Part shown: positions 63,994-64,000 of the stretch, in pieces
How the letters are laid out: each line of letters opens with the position of its first letter
Position numbering within the stretch: position 1 is the first letter of the stretch
Assembly: GCF_025200715.1 (NCBI RefSeq)
Contig: NZ_CP104144.1
Coordinates: forward strand, 62,001-126,000
Reading direction: 5' to 3'
Length of the DNA stretch: 64,000 nucleotides
DNA from: Rhizobium sullae
GTDB lineage: Bacteria > Pseudomonadota > Alphaproteobacteria > Rhizobiales > Rhizobiaceae
Made by a program: the position numbers and the translations under genes
Notes under the pieces: generated by a model
Seen by the model: only the letters and a program-made list of their open reading frames with translations
Told to the model about the DNA's origin: nothing
The model's database searches: none

Positions 63994-64000
63994 TGAAAGC

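Noticed and set aside
1..64000. tRNA or rRNA genes as island attachment sites
   Set aside because: I saw no cloverleaf-like or rRNA sequence near the repeat ends or elsewhere; the repeats lie in protein-coding DNA.

Overview
The window looks like a large plasmid or chromid of a Rhizobiaceae bacterium (Sinorhizobium/Ensifer/Rhizobium type). This is inferred from the high-GC coding, the dense set of solute-uptake ABC operons, the class III cyclases with TolB/TPR-like tails, and a NuoB that reads like the rhizobial chromosomal paralog. I see no rRNA, tRNA, CRISPR, replication or conjugation genes. Most genes are metabolic or regulatory.

Layout. 1-2441: partial adenylate cyclase, a small unknown gene and a solitary nuoB. 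2646-9490: a LacI-controlled sugar-type ABC operon with an FAD enzyme; two adjacent perfect palindromes precede the regulator. 9487-18638: a signalling block (periplasmic binding protein, TorS-like hybrid kinase, receiver, receiver-cyclase), then DUF429 and Fic remnants. It is bracketed by two direct copies of the last 109 bp of the ABC ATPase gene (about 90% identical). 18903-36517: hydrolases, an oligopeptide-type ABC transporter and a gamma-butyrobetaine/carnitine to glycine betaine pathway with its divergent GlxA-type regulator, then a LysR/EamA pair. This stretch lies between two direct ~370-bp copies of a fic 5' region (18141-18509 and 37119-37489); the right copy abuts an IS110 remnant. 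37691-44979: LysR, SDRs, tautomerase, VOC protein and two exported epoxide hydrolases (stress or xenobiotic type). 45221-47999: MASE4-type kinase with a FixJ-like regulator and a lone receiver. 48330-50514: LysR plus a divergent S-adenosylhomocysteinase-like protein. 50884-61076: a sugar-acid regulon. 61162-63993: GntR and a polar amino-acid-type ABC operon leaving the window.

How parts work together. In the sugar-acid regulon an ABC importer, an SDR dehydrogenase, an SMP-30-type lactonase, two enolase-superfamily dehydratases and a DHDPS-family lyase form a plausible non-phosphorylative oxidative route. The lactonase is fused to the C-terminus of the IclR regulator. An IclR-like palindrome (TGGAAC-TTA-GTTCCA, 52091-52105) lies exactly between a TTGACA -35 and a GATATT -10, and a one-mismatch copy precedes the binding-protein gene. 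In the carnitine regulon an ADP-forming ligase, acyl-CoA dehydrogenase, CaiD-like hydratase, carnitine dehydrogenase-thioesterase fusion and BKACE enzyme follow one another in pathway order on one strand, with uptake genes and a CocE-type hydrolase downstream.

Limits. Functions are read from motifs and gene order without database searches; substrates of all transporters are inferred. Repeat identities were counted by eye.
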